The notes under the pieces: generated by a model
Databases searched by the model: none
Told to the model about the DNA's origin: nothing
The model's input: only the letters and a program-made list of their open reading frames with translations
Assembly (NCBI GenBank): GCA_030770535.1
Contig: JASVEC010000031.1
Coordinates: 248,001-312,000, forward strand
DNA: 64,000 nucleotides
Source: Batkoa obscura
Taxonomy: Eukaryota > Entomophthoromycota > Entomophthoromycetes > Entomophthorales > Batkoaceae
Direction of reading: 5' to 3'
Position numbers and translations under genes: made by a program
Shown here: positions 10,723 through 23,429 of the stretch, piece by piece
Numbering within the stretch: the stretch's first letter is position 1
How the letters are laid out: each line of letters starts with the position of its first letter

Positions 10723-13059
10723 TTTACTGTTGTAACCAATAACTTTTCTCCTTTTTTGAAAATATTAAACTAGCTATGAAAATATCTAATAATAAAAATC
10801 TCGTAATATTTCTCAACTTTTAGGGGAAAAAATCCATTTTTCAAAATTTGACAAATTAAAACGTAAATAAAATAGATATCATATTTTAATTAATGAAATC
10901 AATATGTTATAATGTCCATCAATTTATAATTATTTATTTATATTGAAATAAGGGATTTTTTTACGTCATTTTGAAGGAAAATTTGAAATTGTATGAGAAG
11001 AAAACCATAAATCATTTGATTTTTTTATTGAAAAAACAATCTTCTTTTCTGTGTGAGAAATATTTTAGAATCCAATTTTATTTCAATTCTCTAAAAGATC
11101 CTCTAAAGCTCAAACCCCGCCCCAAAGATATTAATCTCAAGCATTTTTAGCCAAGAAATGAAGTATTGTCAATTCTAGCCTGGGAGCATGTGACATTAAG
11201 CTATTTACTACATGAGATCAACCTAGATAAAAGCAACATCCTAAGTTCTTTGATTTAATCATGTTGAAGTTTTTAAATTAGAGAACCAAATGATTTTATT
11301 TGACTGTCGTAATTTCTATTTTATATAAATATCAATATTGTAAGAGATGAAACTAATAAGGCTATTTATATAAATAGTACTTTTGTTTTATAACTTATTC
11401 AAAGAGCTAAAAAAGCTAGAGGCCTGCAAAGGTTTCAAACTAGCAAAATAGACAGAACGAGTTACATTTTATCCTTAGGAGTATTGTTAGATGAAGTAAA
11501 AGATTTATATTAGAATTTAGTTATTCAGAAGCCGAATTTATTTTTTCTATTTAACTAAGAAATACATTGAAAGATGCAGCTGGTTTTTTTAACTTTTTTC
11601 GAGGTAAGAAATTTTCATCTTTAAATAAATGATGAATATTTAGTCAGACCATTTTCTGGAGATATGTAAATCGATAATGAAGTTACTATAAGGATGAGAG
11701 AGGATAAGATGGAAATTGATTACGAGAATAAGGTAATGAAAGTTGGTCTTAGACAAATTCAATTAAATGTGTTGATTAATACACTTCATCGAGATTTAGC
11801 ACTTTTGAATTAACCGTAGTTGGTTTAAGGTTTTTGTTAATGGTATTTAGTGTGATGAAGAGTGTGAAAGAGAGGAATTATTTGTCTTTTTGGAAAAGTT
11901 TCAAGATACTTTTTATAAGTATAAGAGTTGATAGATTGAAAATTTAACTGTTTATTTAAGTATGCTTTCCTATTACTAGGCTAGATTACTTTGATTAAAG
12001 GATATTAAAAATAGCAAACTTGGAAACTAGCAGTTGTTAAATGGGTTTAAGAAGTAAAATATTATTTGTTATTATTATTATTAATTATATCTTTAAACTT
12101 AGTTTTATTATATCAATAATTTATAATAATTAAGAAGAAAGTGATTTTTAAATTAGTAGTTTTGTTAGTGGGTCTATAAATGACAGACATGTTGAATTTA
12201 ACATTTGAGATCAGCATATCTATTTGAAGTTTATTTTCTTTTTTTGTAGTGAAGCTTATGCTTTTATTTTACAATTAGATTATTTGTATAAGTTATATTA
12301 TGACAAAATTAAGGATCTAGTAATATTAAATTGTTAATTAATCCAATAGTATTAGTAATTCATTGTGTTGTTTTTTAGTGTTTAGTTGAAACATACGGAT
12401 ATTTTATTTAAAAATAATTAAAAAAAGGACTGGAGTTTACGATGTGATGATGATAATGAATTTCTTTATTAACGTTATTATGTTTATGTATACTTTTTAC
12501 TTTAGTTGTATACTAGAACTCGGATTTGTGAAATTAAATGGTGTACATGTGGAAAAAATTTAAAGCTCTCTAGGAGGGTCAATTGGTATTACAATAGCTT
12601 AAAATTTTTTATTGATAGGAAATATAAGCTGAAGGAATAAAATAAATTAATTAATAAATTTGTTCTTTATAATATTTTATTATCTATTATCATTTTATTA
12701 AGTTAGTTAAAGTTGTTTTGTTTAACAAATAATAATGGAGTGTTAATTGCTTTTAAACATGGTTTAATTGATTCTAAGTTTCATAGCACCGGCTTATGTT
12801 TATAAATAACTTAGAAAAGTTATACGTGAGAAAAAATTATGAGAATATACCTTTAGAATAAAATATATTAAAAACATTTAATTAATTAGCTACTGTATTT
12901 AACTACTTACATCACTAATTCTTTAACAATTTATGCAAAAATATACTCATATTTAAAAAATCGAAAAATGGAATTTTCATTTAAAGAAATCAACTTTACT
13001 AAAGATTTAATTAATAAAACGTAAAAAAGTAATCACTATCAGTATTATTAATTATATTG
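10723..13059. other. 2.3-kb AT-rich region without a supported gene
   Basis: I found no spliced or unspliced frame that resembles a protein, no tRNA and no copy of the window's repeat families. A short 34-codon open stretch near 11710-11810 has no recognisable content. Confidence 0.45.
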
Positions 13060-13932
13060 TCAAGGCTCTCTTGTAACCATAGAACTCACTTTAACATATC
13101 TTTTAGCAAACAATCTATCCCTCAATTTATGAAGATAAGACAACAATAAATAATAGAGTAAACTAAAGATAAAGATACCACCAATAACTAAACCAAATGT
13201 TAGTGGAGATTTCTTATAATCTAAAAAGGGATATGCCCAGACATCATTGCTATAAAGAGATATATCAGCAATTAGATAATTGAATAAACGACATAATAAA
13301 ACTTACATAGAATGGATTAAAAGAGCTAAACAAATATAAAGAATCCCAAACAGTAAAAGTATTGGATAATGAGAAAAATAGACAGTATTTCTCGAGAAAA
13401 GGAATTCAATCAGCATAAAGACAAAATTAAAGAGATGACGAGCAATGGTTAAAAACAATGCTAAAGAAGGGAGTGTAGAGACCTCAGAGTTAGCTAATAA
13501 TGACCAGTAAATAATAGATATGATGAAGTGATAGATCAACATAGATTCATAAAGCAACTGATAGATGAAATGAATTGTATAGTGTGTAGTTTCAAATGGT
13601 TGGTATCTTTTTGTGTGTCGGACAGCGCGCACGCTTAAATAAAAGGACCACTATGATGAATTTATACGTTAGTTCATATGTTTCAATAAATTAGTTAATA
13701 TATTTACCCAGATATAAATCGATAAACCATAGAACCCAAAATTTGTCAGAAACATACCAAAGGTTAATGGACTATTATAGTTTTGTACAATTAATAAAAC
13801 CAAAACTATAAATTGAAATAAAGATAATATTCCACGAATTATTAATAATCCTTTTTTTGGAACTAAATTGGACTCCACGCTACGTGAGGGCTCCAAGTCG
13901 TGGACATTTAGGAATACTTTTACTTTGCTCAT
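13060..13932 (-). CDS. AIG1/FAR-17a-like multi-pass membrane protein, paralog 3
   Basis: Exons 13932-13708, 13650-13307 and 13249-13060 give 252 residues. Intron positions and phases (0 and 2) match paralog 1 exactly, and the frame closes across both junctions. Conserved features are ESNLVPKKGLLIIR near the start, a His in IARHLFNFVFMLIE, and DVWAYPFLDY after the second intron. Spans are about six. It faces paralog 2 in convergent orientation about 2.8 kb away, with unidentified DNA between. Confidence 0.7.
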
Positions 13933-15841
13933 TCTTCTTTTTTAATTGGACTGTATTAGATTGTCAAAGGAAAAGAGAAAAGTTAAATAAAAGTGAATAA
14001 GATTGAGTTTTCATTTCATTTTATTTTATTTTTTATTCTTTAAATTTATATTCTTCTTTAAAGTATTTCTCATCCCCAGGATTGGCACTTGCTAAATTTA
14101 GTAGTTTTAATAAAAATTTACAGGCTTAAACTGAGAGTTTATTGTCTTTTACTTTTAGCTTGCTTTGCTTATTATACATAGTATTGCAAACTACAGTATA
14201 TGAAGATAAAAAGCACCTATTAAAGGATGATAAAGTGATTAAATAATCAAAGCTTTAACTTTGTTGCTCTGTTGAATTATTATTTTATATCAGTTATGCC
14301 TTTATTATGCAATTAAAATTAAACATCCTCCACTAATAACTATTTATTTTAAGTATAACTCCCATTAAGGCGTTATAATGAAAGCATTCATTGAATTTCA
14401 AATCATGCTGTCGAGTTGTTATTTTATAAATTGTAAAATGGAACAATGTGGTATAAAAATTATATGATTAATTATCAATAAATGGTTAAATCGTTTTAAA
14501 TTATAAAGCTGACAATGTCCGATATCCGGAATTTCATGATTTGAATTTTAAAACCTTTAACTTAACATTTTCTTTTTTCTCTTTAATAACGATACCGGAC
14601 AAACCTAAATTACTTAAGGCTTTTTTAATTTTTAATAAAATAGTCGACCTTCTTTTTCTATATAACGAGAATTAAATCTTCCTGCATTAATAACTATAAA
14701 CAACAAAAAGCATATATATAATACTTTATCTATATACCACTTGCCTTGTTATTACTACTTTTGGTGAATGGTAGCTTTTTAATACCTTGAAAGGTACAAA
14801 ACCCCAGGTGTTTTGATTCTGAAATATTAAGTGAATGGTAGTTATATTCATTAAACTGTCATGCTTTAACTGTTTTTGTTATATCTTACAAAGCTAGTAA
14901 TTCTATGTAAAAAACTGATATTAAAGTCTTACCAGTTAATAGTCCAAGTTCCAAAACTATTTGATATATACTTGTACTTCATTTTATCAATTTTTTTACT
15001 ATGATTTAAAACCATTTGGTTATTGAAATTAATATAAACAGCAAATAGATAAAATAGTATTATACCACAATAATAGTTACGAAATTGTTATTTATTATTA
15101 TTCCTTATATCTATTCAATAGTAAAAAAGCATATTAAAATAAAAATAGAAAATAAAGACAAAATGCCAGACTTAATAAGTAGAATAATGTTATGTTGTAA
15201 TAATAGTAGAATTTTTATATATTATTATTCTTTCTATTTCTCCTACTTTGAAAAAATGAATATTAATAAGAAATAAAGATAAAAAATCAAGCTTAATATA
15301 ATTAGAATCGATCATAAATCTTTTTAGATGTTTTTTGGGACATAAAATACAGTTAAATTGTTATTTAAATATGATTTTTATTTATTATTAATAAGCATAT
15401 TATCAATGACAATAGATAGAAGTTCATATTAGTATATAGAAATGTTTACAACTCTTTTTTTAATCCACAAAAATAATTAAAAATAAACTATTATTTGAAT
15501 AACTGCTATAGAAAAAAGATTATCATACTAGATTTACTAACTGGTGAGGTTTTACTCCTAAATCATTGAATAGTATTTTTTTAATAGTAGATTCGTTTTA
15601 TCCCTATTTTGATTAAAAAACTATATGAAAAGCTATAATTTCGGTTTCAGATTTTTTATTATGTTATTATATTTAAAATAATTTTGTGTATTTTAATTTA
15701 TTTCTACACCGATAATCATCTTAATAAACTAAGTATTAACTTTTTAAATAGTTTTAGACTATAAAACAATACTTTCTTTAACTCCTTACTTTAAGTTTAA
15801 TAACTCTTTTTAAAATATAAATCCCTTAAAAGACAAATATT
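13933..15841. other. Gene-poor region
   Basis: About 1.9 kb upstream of paralog 3. One 63-codon open frame near 15085 is low-complexity (I, K, N, Y) and unsupported. Nothing else is recognised. Confidence 0.45.
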
Positions 15842-15950
15842 AAAATATGGGATAAGGATGTCATACTTTATATTGTCCATTTATTATACAATATAGATTT
15901 TCAAAAAACTTATTAACAAACACAAGTAAAAAAAACATATCCCATATTTT
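15842..15950. repeat. Candidate MITE of a different family
   Basis: 109 bases bounded by a perfect 13-base inverted repeat, AAAATATGGGATA and TATCCCATATTTT. The interior does not resemble the common 103-bp family, and I see no second copy in the window. Confidence 0.4.
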
Positions 15951-16527
15951 AATTAAATATAAATAAAAAAGGGGGAATTTCTTATTTTCATAAAAAATGG
16001 ATCAATTTATGAATCTAATTAAATAGCATCTCCTTAAACTATTTAATAACATTTAAAATGTGATTATAATTTTAGTTAAACGTTAATAGTTATACCATTT
16101 TATTGTTATGTTCTTCACTTTTAGGGCTATAATTGGTAGTGTAAAACAAGAAGCTGTGATTAAAATTGTTAGTACTTTTTTATTGAGCTGCTATTGTTTT
16201 AACTAGTTAATTTGAATTAAAGTTTCTATTTTTTTAAGGTTTAAACATAGTTGTTTAAACTATCTTAAATTACTACTTATTTTTAGTAGGTTTAATACTA
16301 AAATTTATTTTATGTGCAACCATAACAGTTAAAAAATTAACAACGATTTACTTCCAGCTATTAAAAACAGTCCTATTGTCAATATCTTTAACATTAACAT
16401 AAAATTTAAATAAAAGTCATTACAAATATATTTTTTATTTATTGTATAAAATAATTAACTCAACTAATTAATATAACTTTTTTTTGCTTGTAAACTTGAA
16501 GCAATATAATTAAAAAATAAACATAGA
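15951..16527. other. Intergenic region downstream of the Phafin-like gene
   Basis: AT-rich, no gene recognised. Confidence 0.45.
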
Positions 16528-18024
16528 TTACGACCCATGAGCGGGATGGGAGGGATTAAGAGGAGAAATATGATGGGCGCGTTGTTGACTAGTGCTAGGC
16601 TTGTTAGAATGATTTGACCCGAAAGTACGTTCAGAACCAGAATCAGATAATGTACCGGTACTAATGGGACCTGAACGAGGCAGTAAAGTTTTATCAGAAT
16701 TTGGTGGAGATTTAATAGTTTCTGAAGAATTGGTTCTATACGTCGTTCTTGGAGTGGGTTTAAGAAGAGAAGCATTGAATTTGTCTGCACTTGCTTTATT
16801 CTCTAGAACACCTTTACTTAACTTTTGATGACAAGGTGAACAAGAGCGGATTTTTTTACCGTTTGATAACTGATAATGGGAGCATTTAAAGCAGATGATA
16901 AGTCCACAAAAACGACAATGATGTTTACGTACCATTATTGAAAATTTGGTCTCTTGGCAAACCATGCAGTTTTCAGCTTGGTTATCAGGGATCCAAGAAA
17001 CAGAACTTGAAGCAGAATCTTCACTAGTCACTGAAGTGAAACTAAGTTTTCTAGACATTGTCCAGCCACGTAAAGTTTTTACTACTGGGGATCCAGGTAA
17101 CGATAGAGCTTTAAAAAAATGAGCCATACTTGAACTTAAAGAATCATTGGGATCATTATCATGGTGGAGTAAAGATTTATTACGTGGTCGGTTACGATAT
17201 TCATAAAGTGCCATTTGTATAGCTTCAAACCATTCCTTTTTATCTTTTAAGCTTAAAAATAAAACTTTAAAATGTTCTTTCTCTGTAGTCATCCATAAAG
17301 CTAAATCACTCTCAACACAGGTTTCTATCCATAAATTGCCCAAAGATACCGTTATTTGTTTAAACAATTCTTTACCAAATTGTTTTGATTGTTCCTCTGT
17401 CAATATAGCTCCATAAACAAGGATATCATTAAATAAAAAAAATTGTCGATTAGATTGTGTTTTCCCATTATCTTTGATAATAACCCCTTGCTTTAATAAA
17501 CAACGCTTATAAGAAAGTAATGGTTTTGTTTTAACAAATCGATGTTCCACTTCCACAATTGAATGAATCGTTTGGAAGCTTGGTATATTCATTAATGTTT
17601 TGCGTGTCCTGCATCTTGAAATACGTTCTTTAGACATGTCCTCAGAGCTCATCTGATTCATACTTAAGGAATAAGAAGGATTTGATTGGAGTGAAGCTCG
17701 CATCACAGGAGGTTGTTTGGTAATAAGAGAGTGACCAAAACGTGGTAGTGGGGGATTGATGGTTAAATCTCTTTTATCTAAACTCTTTGAACGTGAAAGT
17801 GGTAAAGAAGGACGAGAAGTTCTTGCTGAAGTTATAGGGTCTTTATAAATGGTGTTCGTTGGTTGAGATAAAATTGGTGAAGTTGAGATCTTTTGAATAG
17901 TTGTTGTTGTCAGTTCATCTTCTTGAATTTTTTGTAAGAAGGAACTAGTCTGAATTGATTTCCTATTCTTTTTTGCTTTGAGTAAAAGGTTGTGCGATAT
18001 AGATTGCTCTGATATTGTGGTCAT
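16528..18024 (-). CDS. Phafin-like PH-FYVE protein
   Basis: Single-exon gene of 498 residues. Residues 1-150 are Ser/Thr/Pro-rich and look disordered. A pleckstrin-homology domain spans about 168-280 (SYKRCLLKQGVIIK to the C-terminal helix KKEWFEAIQMALYEY). A FYVE zinc finger spans about 344-404 and has the WIPD start, the RKHHCRFCG phosphoinositide pocket (366-374) and four CxxC-type pairs. The PH plus FYVE order matches Phafin/PLEKHF proteins, which bind PtdIns3P on endosomes and act in endosome and autophagy traffic. The long N-terminus and the Ser-rich C-terminal tail are extra compared with animal Phafins. An endosomal role is inferred from the FYVE pocket. Confidence 0.85.
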   Translation of the reverse strand: MTTISEQSISHNLLLKAKKNRKSIQTSSFLQKIQEDELTTTTIQKISTSPILSQPTNTIYKDPITSARTSRPSLPLSRSKSLDKRDLTINPPLPRFGHSLITKQPPVMRASLQSNPSYSLSMNQMSSEDMSKERISRCRTRKTLMNIPSFQTIHSIVEVEHRFVKTKPLLSYKRCLLKQGVIIKDNGKTQSNRQFFLFNDILVYGAILTEEQSKQFGKELFKQITVSLGNLWIETCVESDLALWMTTEKEHFKVLFLSLKDKKEWFEAIQMALYEYRNRPRNKSLLHHDNDPNDSLSSSMAHFFKALSLPGSPVVKTLRGWTMSRKLSFTSVTSEDSASSSVSWIPDNQAENCMVCQETKFSIMVRKHHCRFCGLIICFKCSHYQLSNGKKIRSCSPCHQKLSKGVLENKASADKFNASLLKPTPRTTYRTNSSETIKSPPNSDKTLLPRSGPISTGTLSDSGSERTFGSNHSNKPSTSQQRAHHISPLNPSHPAHGS

Positions 18025-21000
18025 TTTTAATTCAAATTAAATTTTAGAAAAAATAAAAGTGAAAAAAAAAGAAATTGAAATTTGGAGTTATTTATATACG
18101 ATTAAAAAATAAGTCAAACTTGAATCCCAAATAGAAATAAAAAAAGCTAATAAATTAAAAGTAAATAAAAACAAATATAGGGGGAAATGTTATTTAAGGA
18201 TAGTGAACTTAAAATTAAGAAGGGAGTTGATAAGAACTTTTATTATTTCTATATTGAAAATTTTTGGAAAATTTATTCCGTAACTTTTTAAGTAAGAAGT
18301 TGATTTGTGTAATCTCAGTTAATGCGGCAGCCTGAAGAATATAGTTTTACAGTTACAAAATCACAAGTTAGGTACAAGTTTAAGGTACTCCTTAAGGATT
18401 CATAAGATAGGCAGAAAATAGAAGTTACTACTGAAGAAGACTAAACAATTTCAACAAAAATCATAAATATTTTTACAAAACTTATTTAATTCCCAATCCC
18501 AAAAATTCTAAAATGTTCAAGGTTGATTACAACCATTTATAAAACCAGTTTCAACCCGGATTAATGAGATCTTTCTTATGAATCATGTGGTGTAAATTCA
18601 TTTATTAAAACAGCTATTAAAAGCTTAAGGTTTTGTTTATTTAATAATAAAATAATAAAGCTTTGTTTTTTTTAAATGAAAATTTTACATTAAGGCTATA
18701 TTTAATTTAAAGAATTCAAGCGTCCACTATTAAGTTTTACCCATTGCTTTGTTTAGTTTAATTTCAATGAATATTGAATGAACTTAGCGGTACCAATCTT
18801 GAAGTTAGTTCATTTACTTGATTAGTTAATTTAAATCTACCAATAAAGACATTAAAACATGTTTTTTGTTCTTATGATTTGTGGCTCTTATTTGAAATAA
18901 AATTCTATAAACTAAGGTTCAATCAAATGATATCGAGTTGAGATCAACTGAAACCATATCAACCAATTAAAAGATAGTATGTTTGTAATTAATAAATGAA
19001 ACCGTTTTATAAGCTACTGACTATTTAGACATGCCCAAAAATATTGTTTAGATCTTGGGTTAAGTTGAAATCTGTTTTGGTTATAAAAAAGGCCCATTTA
19101 TGGAACCATTCCATAGAATTTGATACTTTTCAGCAACTCGTGGTACTATTCTTGAGGGTTCAAATGAATTTGCTTCCCCGAAGAGAAAGAAATTTGTTTT
19201 AATACTCTAGACCTTGTTATACTATAACTTGTATTTGCATCATCCCACATATATAATATGCTTACCTTTTTATGCTTGGTTAAAAATTAGAACTTTATTT
19301 GTATTACTAAAGTTATTGATCTTGTTATTTTGCCGAGATAAAATATTAAGTATAAACTTTAAATAGCCAAGTGCATCAAATTATATTAACTGTTGTCCTA
19401 TGTTTTATTATTTTATTATTTTATTATTTTCATTCTAAAAATAAAATGAAATCATTGTCATTAATATTATTATAACTTAATGCTCAGTCCACAACTATAA
19501 CTTTATTATAACCACTTTATAATAAGTTGGTTGTATTTCTAAACAAAATGAACTTTGCTGCTACAAAACTCATTCAACTTTTAATTGAACGTTTCCTGCC
19601 ATAAGCTAACTGAATACAATAGAAAATCAAAGGATACAAAAATATAAAAATTATTTTTAACTTGAGTATAATGGAAAATAAAGTTTATCTAAATATAGAA
19701 TTGATAAAATCATAATAAATTATATCAATGTTTCTTACGGTTTAAATGGATTACGGTGTATAAGATAAGAGAGTTGTGATATACAAGCTTCAATGCTATT
19801 ATTTAAATATATATAAAGAAGTAATGAATATTTTATAAAACGGCTATATACAATTACCCTAAACTTAAAGCTAAGGGTTTTTGCTTGGGTAATAATAGTA
19901 AATTTTAGAAAATAAGTTGTTAAATTATAAAACAAGAATAGCTTAAAATTTAGCTATAAATAGAAACTTTTATTTGATAAAAGTTCAAAATTTGTTTTGT
20001 AAAATAAAATATCATTAATTAGTAACACGGCACAATTAATAAATTGTGATAGCACATATTATTAATGGAGTTATTTGTTAATCGTTCTATTAAATAAATA
20101 GTTAAGTTATTATTTAAATAATTACATGGCATTTTATTATATAATTATAATAATTTCGATAATAAGCTAAAAATTTACCCCAACTTAAATTTTTCTATTA
20201 AAACGGCTGATTATATCATTAAAGCTCCTTAGCAAATTTTAGGATAAACCAAATACCGTATAAAAAATTACTAAGTTTTATACTTTTTTATTAATGTAAT
20301 TAGTTGTCTGCTTCTCGAAGTTTATATTGTTTTGCCTTATTTATTTTCCCGCTAAGTTATAGCATTACATGGTAAAGTTTTATTGTCAAATATTTAACAG
20401 TTGATATGCTTTAATTTGTCAAAACATTGTCACATTTCAAGCTTATTTTTAAGTTAATCATTAAGTATTGGTAAAACTATTTAATAGTTTACGGAATTTG
20501 TTTATGTCTAATATCTCTGTCCTTTTAAATGTTTTTAACCATCCCGTTATAGACAAATCCACGACATTCTATAGAAATTGTTCATTCTTTAACTTTACTC
20601 ACCTCAAGTAACCCCTCATATATATAACTTTAACTGATAAAAATACAAAACTTTCAACCTTTAGATTTAAAAAAAACTTGGGATATAATATGACATAATT
20701 TTAATAAATAAATTTTTATCATATTTAGTCTTTATAAAATGTAAGTGTAAAATTCCTCTTAGTTAAAACTATAAAATAAATCAAAGCTATCATATATTAT
20801 ATAATAATTTTTAATCGAATAAAGTTTTAAAGCGCAATATTAAATTAAACATTGGCTTTTAAAGTATTATTATTATTAAATTAAATATTGGAATATATTA
20901 ATACTATATTAACATTACAAATCACTTTAGATAATGGATTTCATTGTTTTATCAAAAATCTTAAAGTCCTTTTTATATTTTAAAATGAATTTAAATATTA

Positions 21001-21926
21001 GATTTTTTATATCCATTATTTACTTTCATAAAATACAAATAAAATAAAAAGGAGTCATTTGATAATAATAAATAATAAACAAATTTAACTTTCATACATC
21101 AATTAGTTAAACCATACATGATTCTTTGCTTGATCTTCTTACTAACACTGCTTATTAATAAAGGACTCTAAAAATAAAAACTAACATATCATTTATAGTT
21201 TATGTAAATAATTAACATTTAGTTTTGTTATTAATTTATCGCTTTTGTACAAAAACATCCTATTGCTATTAGCTTATATTTGTTTTCTTAGTTCATTTAT
21301 GATCCTTTTAATATAATTTGTTAGTGTACTACTTGGTTATAATGATTGAAATAAACAAATTTGAAATTAAAGTTACTTTTGCACAAACAAACCATCAGAA
21401 TGTTTCAATATTTTTTATGCAGAATGTAACTTTTATTTTGAGTTTAATTATACTGTAATATTTTTAAATCTAAGCTTAAAACTAATTTCGCTACTTAAAA
21501 TTCTATTAATGTTTACTAAACTTTTCGCAGTTTATTAGCTACTAAGTTGATTTTTTCCACCCAATCATTTCTTCCAAAATGTTAAATTACTTTTTCCATT
21601 TAAAAAACAGGCATTTAGAAAGGGTCTTTTCCAAAACAAAAAGCACGCCAGTTTAAAGAAGCACCCTCAAATTAAAATGAATTTGAATACAATGATTGAC
21701 TTTGAATTTGGACAGTAGTACTAGCATAAAATAAAATAAAATCAGCTCTACCTGTAATAAATCTCTAATGCCAAGTATCAAATCTTAACTTTATCACCAA
21801 CCTAGCAACTTTCTAGTCGGATATCAAGCCTATAAATAGAAACCAATAAATATTTAAAGATAGCCGATAGTGAGCTATATCATTGGCTGTTCAATAAATG
21901 AAATCATAAAAATAATCAATAGCTTT
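18025..21926. other. 3.9-kb gene-poor region upstream of RIM101
   Basis: Strongly AT-rich and lacking supported genes, tRNAs or known repeats. A 66-codon frame at 19735-19935 is dismissed as chance. A short run of TTTTA/TTA units lies near 19405-19440. The right end is probably the long regulatory region of RIM101. Confidence 0.45.
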
Positions 21927-21932
21927 CTTGGC
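21927..21932 (-). promoter_or_regulatory. Possible PacC/Rim101 binding site (single)
   Basis: CTTGGC, the complement of GCCAAG, the core recognised by PacC-type zinc fingers. It lies 126 bases before the RIM101 ATG. A hexamer alone is weak evidence. Confidence 0.35.
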
Positions 21933-21972
21933 GTTCCAAATAACATTTGTAAGCTGATTGGCGGTAGACAGA

Positions 21973-21990
21973 AATCTTGGTGCCAAGATT
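21973..21990. promoter_or_regulatory. Palindromic PacC/Rim101-type site in the RIM101 promoter
   Basis: AATCTTGGTGCCAAGATT has 8-base arms around a 2-base centre. The right half contains GCCAAG, the PacC core, and the left half gives CTTGG, its near mirror. It is 69 bases upstream of the ATG. Autoregulation is inferred, as reported for PacC/Rim101 in other fungi. Confidence 0.45.
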
Positions 21991-22058
21991 CATGCTTAGG
22001 GAACAAAGTTAAAAAGGATTTTTTTATTTAGTATTTTAACTTATTAAAAACTTATAAC

Positions 22059-23429
22059 ATGGATATTTTCAACGAAGCTTTACCTTGCCGCTGGACAGGC
22101 TGCAATGGATTTTTTAACAATGAAGAAATTCTATTGAAGCATGTTACAGAGAGTCATATTGGTAGAAAGAGTACCAATAACCTTTGCTTGGATTGTCACT
22201 GGGATGGTTGTGACGTAAAAACGACTAAAAGAGACCATATCACCTCTCACCTCAAAGTACATATCGCATATAAACCTTACAAGTGTAACCATTGTAGCAA
22301 GGCATTCAAGAGGCCTCAAGACCTCAAGAAACATGAGAAGCTTCATGGTGATAATAAAGATAGCAACAAACTCAATAACAATGGTGTGGCTGCTGAGAAC
22401 AATATATATAATACTACGAATGGATTTTTGGATCCCTATAGCAATAATATGATGTATAGGGATATTTCCCCATTATCGGCATCATCAGAGAATTTGATAT
22501 CATCACCACAAAGTCAAAGCTTTTATTTTCCAAACCAACAGTTATGTGATTTTGTATCTACAGTACAAAATAAAAGTATAAACCCAGAGTATAATAATGA
22601 TATGGAGGCAATGCTCAATAATATGAAGTTTAACAACATGGACAACTTTAATATGGATAATAATCTACAGAGTAATTTTGATATTAATTATTTTAATGAG
22701 TTTATGACTCAGCTACAGACTAATGCTTCCAATGGGCTCGATTTGGATTATTTGAATAATTTGAATCAACACTCTTCTTCCCTTTCTCCTCCTCATTTAA
22801 GCTATGATAATAGTTATAATTATAACCAGAATGAAATGGCTATGAATAACACGGAATATTTCAATAACAATAATAACGTGATGTATCCCTCTTTAGATTT
22901 CGATACCAATACTACTTCGATGGATCAACAACATATGAACTCCATGTTGTTTGCTCCTGTCCAATATAATAACGAGTTCAACAATAACCAAATGTTGAAT
23001 ACTTCTCAACCTCAATTCCAGAATTACGATCCTAACATGTACACTATGATGAATGCTAATCCTTTATGTAAAGAGCCTTCTCAAGCTAAAGAATTGACAA
23101 GTGAAGAGCTAATTGACGACGAACTGGATGGCCTTATCTCAAACATGAAAGCCATAGATATTAAGAAGGGAGAGAAGGGTAAAGAAAATAAATTGAATAA
23201 CGAAGAAAGCATGGAAGAAAAGAAAGAAAAAGACGTGGATGATAAACAGAAGCGTATCAATCATGTGTTGATAATAAAAGAAATCATAAAGAAAGTGAAT
23301 GCGATGTATGAACCTAAAGTAAAAGAAGAAGAGTCTGAGGAAAGCGTATCAGAACCAAAAAGTGAAATAGTTAAATTGACTAGTTCAACAGCTATAGCAG
23401 CGGGTTACCCTTCACTCGATGATATTTAA
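22059..23429 (+). CDS. RIM101: PacC/Rim101-type pH-response zinc-finger transcription factor
   Basis: Intronless, 456 residues. Three C2H2 fingers occupy residues 10-33, 46-68 and 76-96, with the family hallmarks [20 protein letters not shown] and [12 protein letters not shown]. PacC proteins are activated by proteolysis through the Pal/Rim pathway at neutral to alkaline pH and then bind GCCARG sites. Two YPSL motifs (residues 276-279 and 450-453, the latter six residues from the end) fit the YPxL/I motifs bound by PalA/Rim20. The middle is Asn/Met/Gln-rich (residues 100-330), followed by an acidic-basic charged segment (about 340-430). It is shorter than Aspergillus PacC. A PacC-like palindrome lies just upstream. 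The identification is firm; the mode of processing is inferred. Confidence 0.92.
   Translation: MDIFNEALPCRWTGCNGFFNNEEILLKHVTESHIGRKSTNNLCLDCHWDGCDVKTTKRDHITSHLKVHIAYKPYKCNHCSKAFKRPQDLKKHEKLHGDNKDSNKLNNNGVAAENNIYNTTNGFLDPYSNNMMYRDISPLSASSENLISSPQSQSFYFPNQQLCDFVSTVQNKSINPEYNNDMEAMLNNMKFNNMDNFNMDNNLQSNFDINYFNEFMTQLQTNASNGLDLDYLNNLNQHSSSLSPPHLSYDNSYNYNQNEMAMNNTEYFNNNNNVMYPSLDFDTNTTSMDQQHMNSMLFAPVQYNNEFNNNQMLNTSQPQFQNYDPNMYTMMNANPLCKEPSQAKELTSEELIDDELDGLISNMKAIDIKKGEKGKENKLNNEESMEEKKEKDVDDKQKRINHVLIIKEIIKKVNAMYEPKVKEEESEESVSEPKSEIVKLTSSTAIAAGYPSLDDI

Noticed and set aside
15085-15276. 63-codon open frame
   Set aside because: Low-complexity residues dictated by AT content, and no family resemblance.
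19735-19935. 66-codon minus-strand frame
   Set aside because: No recognisable domain, isolated in gene-poor DNA, chance length.
22131-22346. 71-codon minus-strand frame inside RIM101
   Set aside because: Antisense shadow of the zinc-finger region.
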